From the NCBI GenBank assembly GCA_903908785.1, contig CAIVTL010000561.1, positions 1 to 5,191 on the forward strand: DNA of 5,191 nt, in the 5' to 3' direction. A model generated the notes under the pieces. That model was not told where the DNA came from and did no database searches. It was given only the letters and a program-made list of their open reading frames with translations. This stretch comes from Caldifarciminota bacterium. GTDB lineage: Bacteria > Hydrothermota > Tepidihabitantia > Tepidihabitantales > Tepidihabitantaceae. The first letter of the stretch is position 1, and the number at the start of each line of letters is the position of its first letter. Position numbers and translations under genes: made by a program. Shown here in pieces: positions 4,671-5,191 of this stretch.

Positions 4671-5191
4671 CTACTTCACGACCATGACCTTGCCGGTCAG
4701 GACGCCAGACGCGCCCGGGACTGCGTAGAGATAAACGCCGCTCGGCACTCCCGTATGCGGCCAGACGAGCTCAGCCCGGCCTGCCTTCGCATTCGCACCG
4801 ATTGTGGCTACCAGCGCGCCAGCGCTGTTGAGTATCTTCACGCGCACTCGCCCGGACTGGCCGGTCACTATGAAATGGCTCTGGTTGGGACCGGCCAGGA
4901 CTTGGACCCGAGTCGCGGCCTGCACTACCGTGCCGCTGCTCTGCGTCCCGGATGCTCCGTTGTCCCGTAAGCGCCAGAACTTGAGGTTCAGATCGCCCGG
5001 CGTGCCGAATTCGGCGTAAACGAAGCCTCCTACAACGGAGCTTCCTACGTGGGCAATCGCGGCGCCGCCGCCCACGGGCTGGTCCGGCGGAGTGGACGTC
5101 CGCTGCACACACCAGCCTGGGTACAGTCGCCAAGGGTAGAAGAAATCGCATCGGGGGTCGTCGGGGGGGGGGGGGGGGGGCGGCCCCACAC
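4671..5191 (-). CDS. secreted protein, C-terminal part, with sorting-like domain (5' end missing)
   Basis: The frame is open to the right edge, so the true start is outside. The GTG near 5189 is not a credible start. About 170 residues are visible. A Pro run comes from the G/C homopolymer at 5163-5180. A segment 'GGFVYAEFGTPGDLNLKFWRL' follows (about 54-74) that resembles one blade of a kelch-like propeller; I hold that loosely. A FlgD-like/Por-type C-terminal domain closes the protein (about 98-172): VRVKILNSAGALVATIG, AELVWPHTGVPSGVYLYAV and the closing TGKVMVVK. The last residues closely match the selenoprotein's AKVSVVK end. The function of the missing portion cannot be inferred. The frame across the homopolymer is unreliable. 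Confidence 0.8.
   Translation of the reverse strand, partial: VGPPPPPPPDDPRCDFFYPWRLYPGWCVQRTSTPPDQPVGGGAAIAHVGSSVVGGFVYAEFGTPGDLNLKFWRLRDNGASGTQSSGTVVQAATRVQVLAGPNQSHFIVTGQSGRVRVKILNSAGALVATIGANAKAGRAELVWPHTGVPSGVYLYAVPGASGVLTGKVMVVK
5163..5180. repeat. 18-base G homopolymer near the window edge
   Basis: An uninterrupted run of 18 G lies 11 bases from the end of the window. On the minus strand it reads as poly-Pro. It may be a sequencing or assembly artefact (two-colour chemistry poly-G) or a real slippage tract. No other homopolymer in the window is comparable. Confidence 0.9.

Noticed and set aside
3813..4970. Two plus-strand open frames of 165 and 219 aa (3813-4310 and 4311-4970)
   Set aside because: They are antisense to the clear propeller gene and the next gene's 3' end, with no recognisable motifs. 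The second crosses two gene ends and the terminator-like repeat.

Overview
This GC-rich 5.2 kb window looks like chromosomal DNA from a Gram-negative-type bacterium with an outer membrane. Every recognisable gene is on the minus strand. A TonB-dependent receptor shows the outer membrane. Three neighbouring exported proteins end in the same kind of roughly 80-residue C-terminal domain (FlgD-like / Por-type sorting-like fold, closing in a strand such as '.GVY.Y....G....KV.VVK'). This combination, plus short-period intergenic repeats, is typical of the Fibrobacteres-Chlorobi-Bacteroidetes side of the tree and of candidate phyla such as WOR-3 or Cloacimonetes. That assignment is inference from style, not a marker-gene placement.

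Layout, in minus-strand transcription order. (1) 5191-4671: the 3' end of a secreted protein with a C-terminal sorting-like domain, cut by the window edge next to an 18-base G run. (2) 4550-3051: a complete 499-residue secreted protein with seven repeats, probably a seven-bladed beta-propeller, plus the same C-terminal domain. (3) 3031-2933: an orphan 32-codon tail of another such domain, containing a heptanucleotide repeat. (4) 2729-2187: two tiny adjacent membrane proteins of unknown function. (5) 2077-1298: a selenoprotein. (6) 1029-1: the N-terminal 343 residues of a TonB-dependent receptor with a carboxypeptidase-regulatory-like domain.

The main result is item 5. A simple stop-to-stop reading splits it into two ORFs (about 2077-1895 and 1876-1298). 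They lie in the same frame and are separated only by one TGA. That TGA sits exactly at the first position of the CxxC motif of a TlpA/ResA-like redoxin, giving W-Q-N-T-U-S-G-C-L-A-E-L-P. Nine nucleotides downstream is a perfect 7-bp hairpin with an AGUUG loop, which is the geometry of a bacterial SECIS element. The gene has its own sigma70-like promoter, a strong Shine-Dalgarno sequence, a signal peptide, a 12-nt palindrome in its leader and a 12-bp terminator-like hairpin. The product would be an exported UxxC thiol/selenol oxidoreductase joined to a C-terminal sorting-like domain, which would place selenocysteine chemistry outside the cytoplasm or at the cell surface.

No RNA genes, CRISPR arrays, transposases or replication origins were seen. 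The genes do not form an obvious pathway. The common theme is the cell envelope and secretion.
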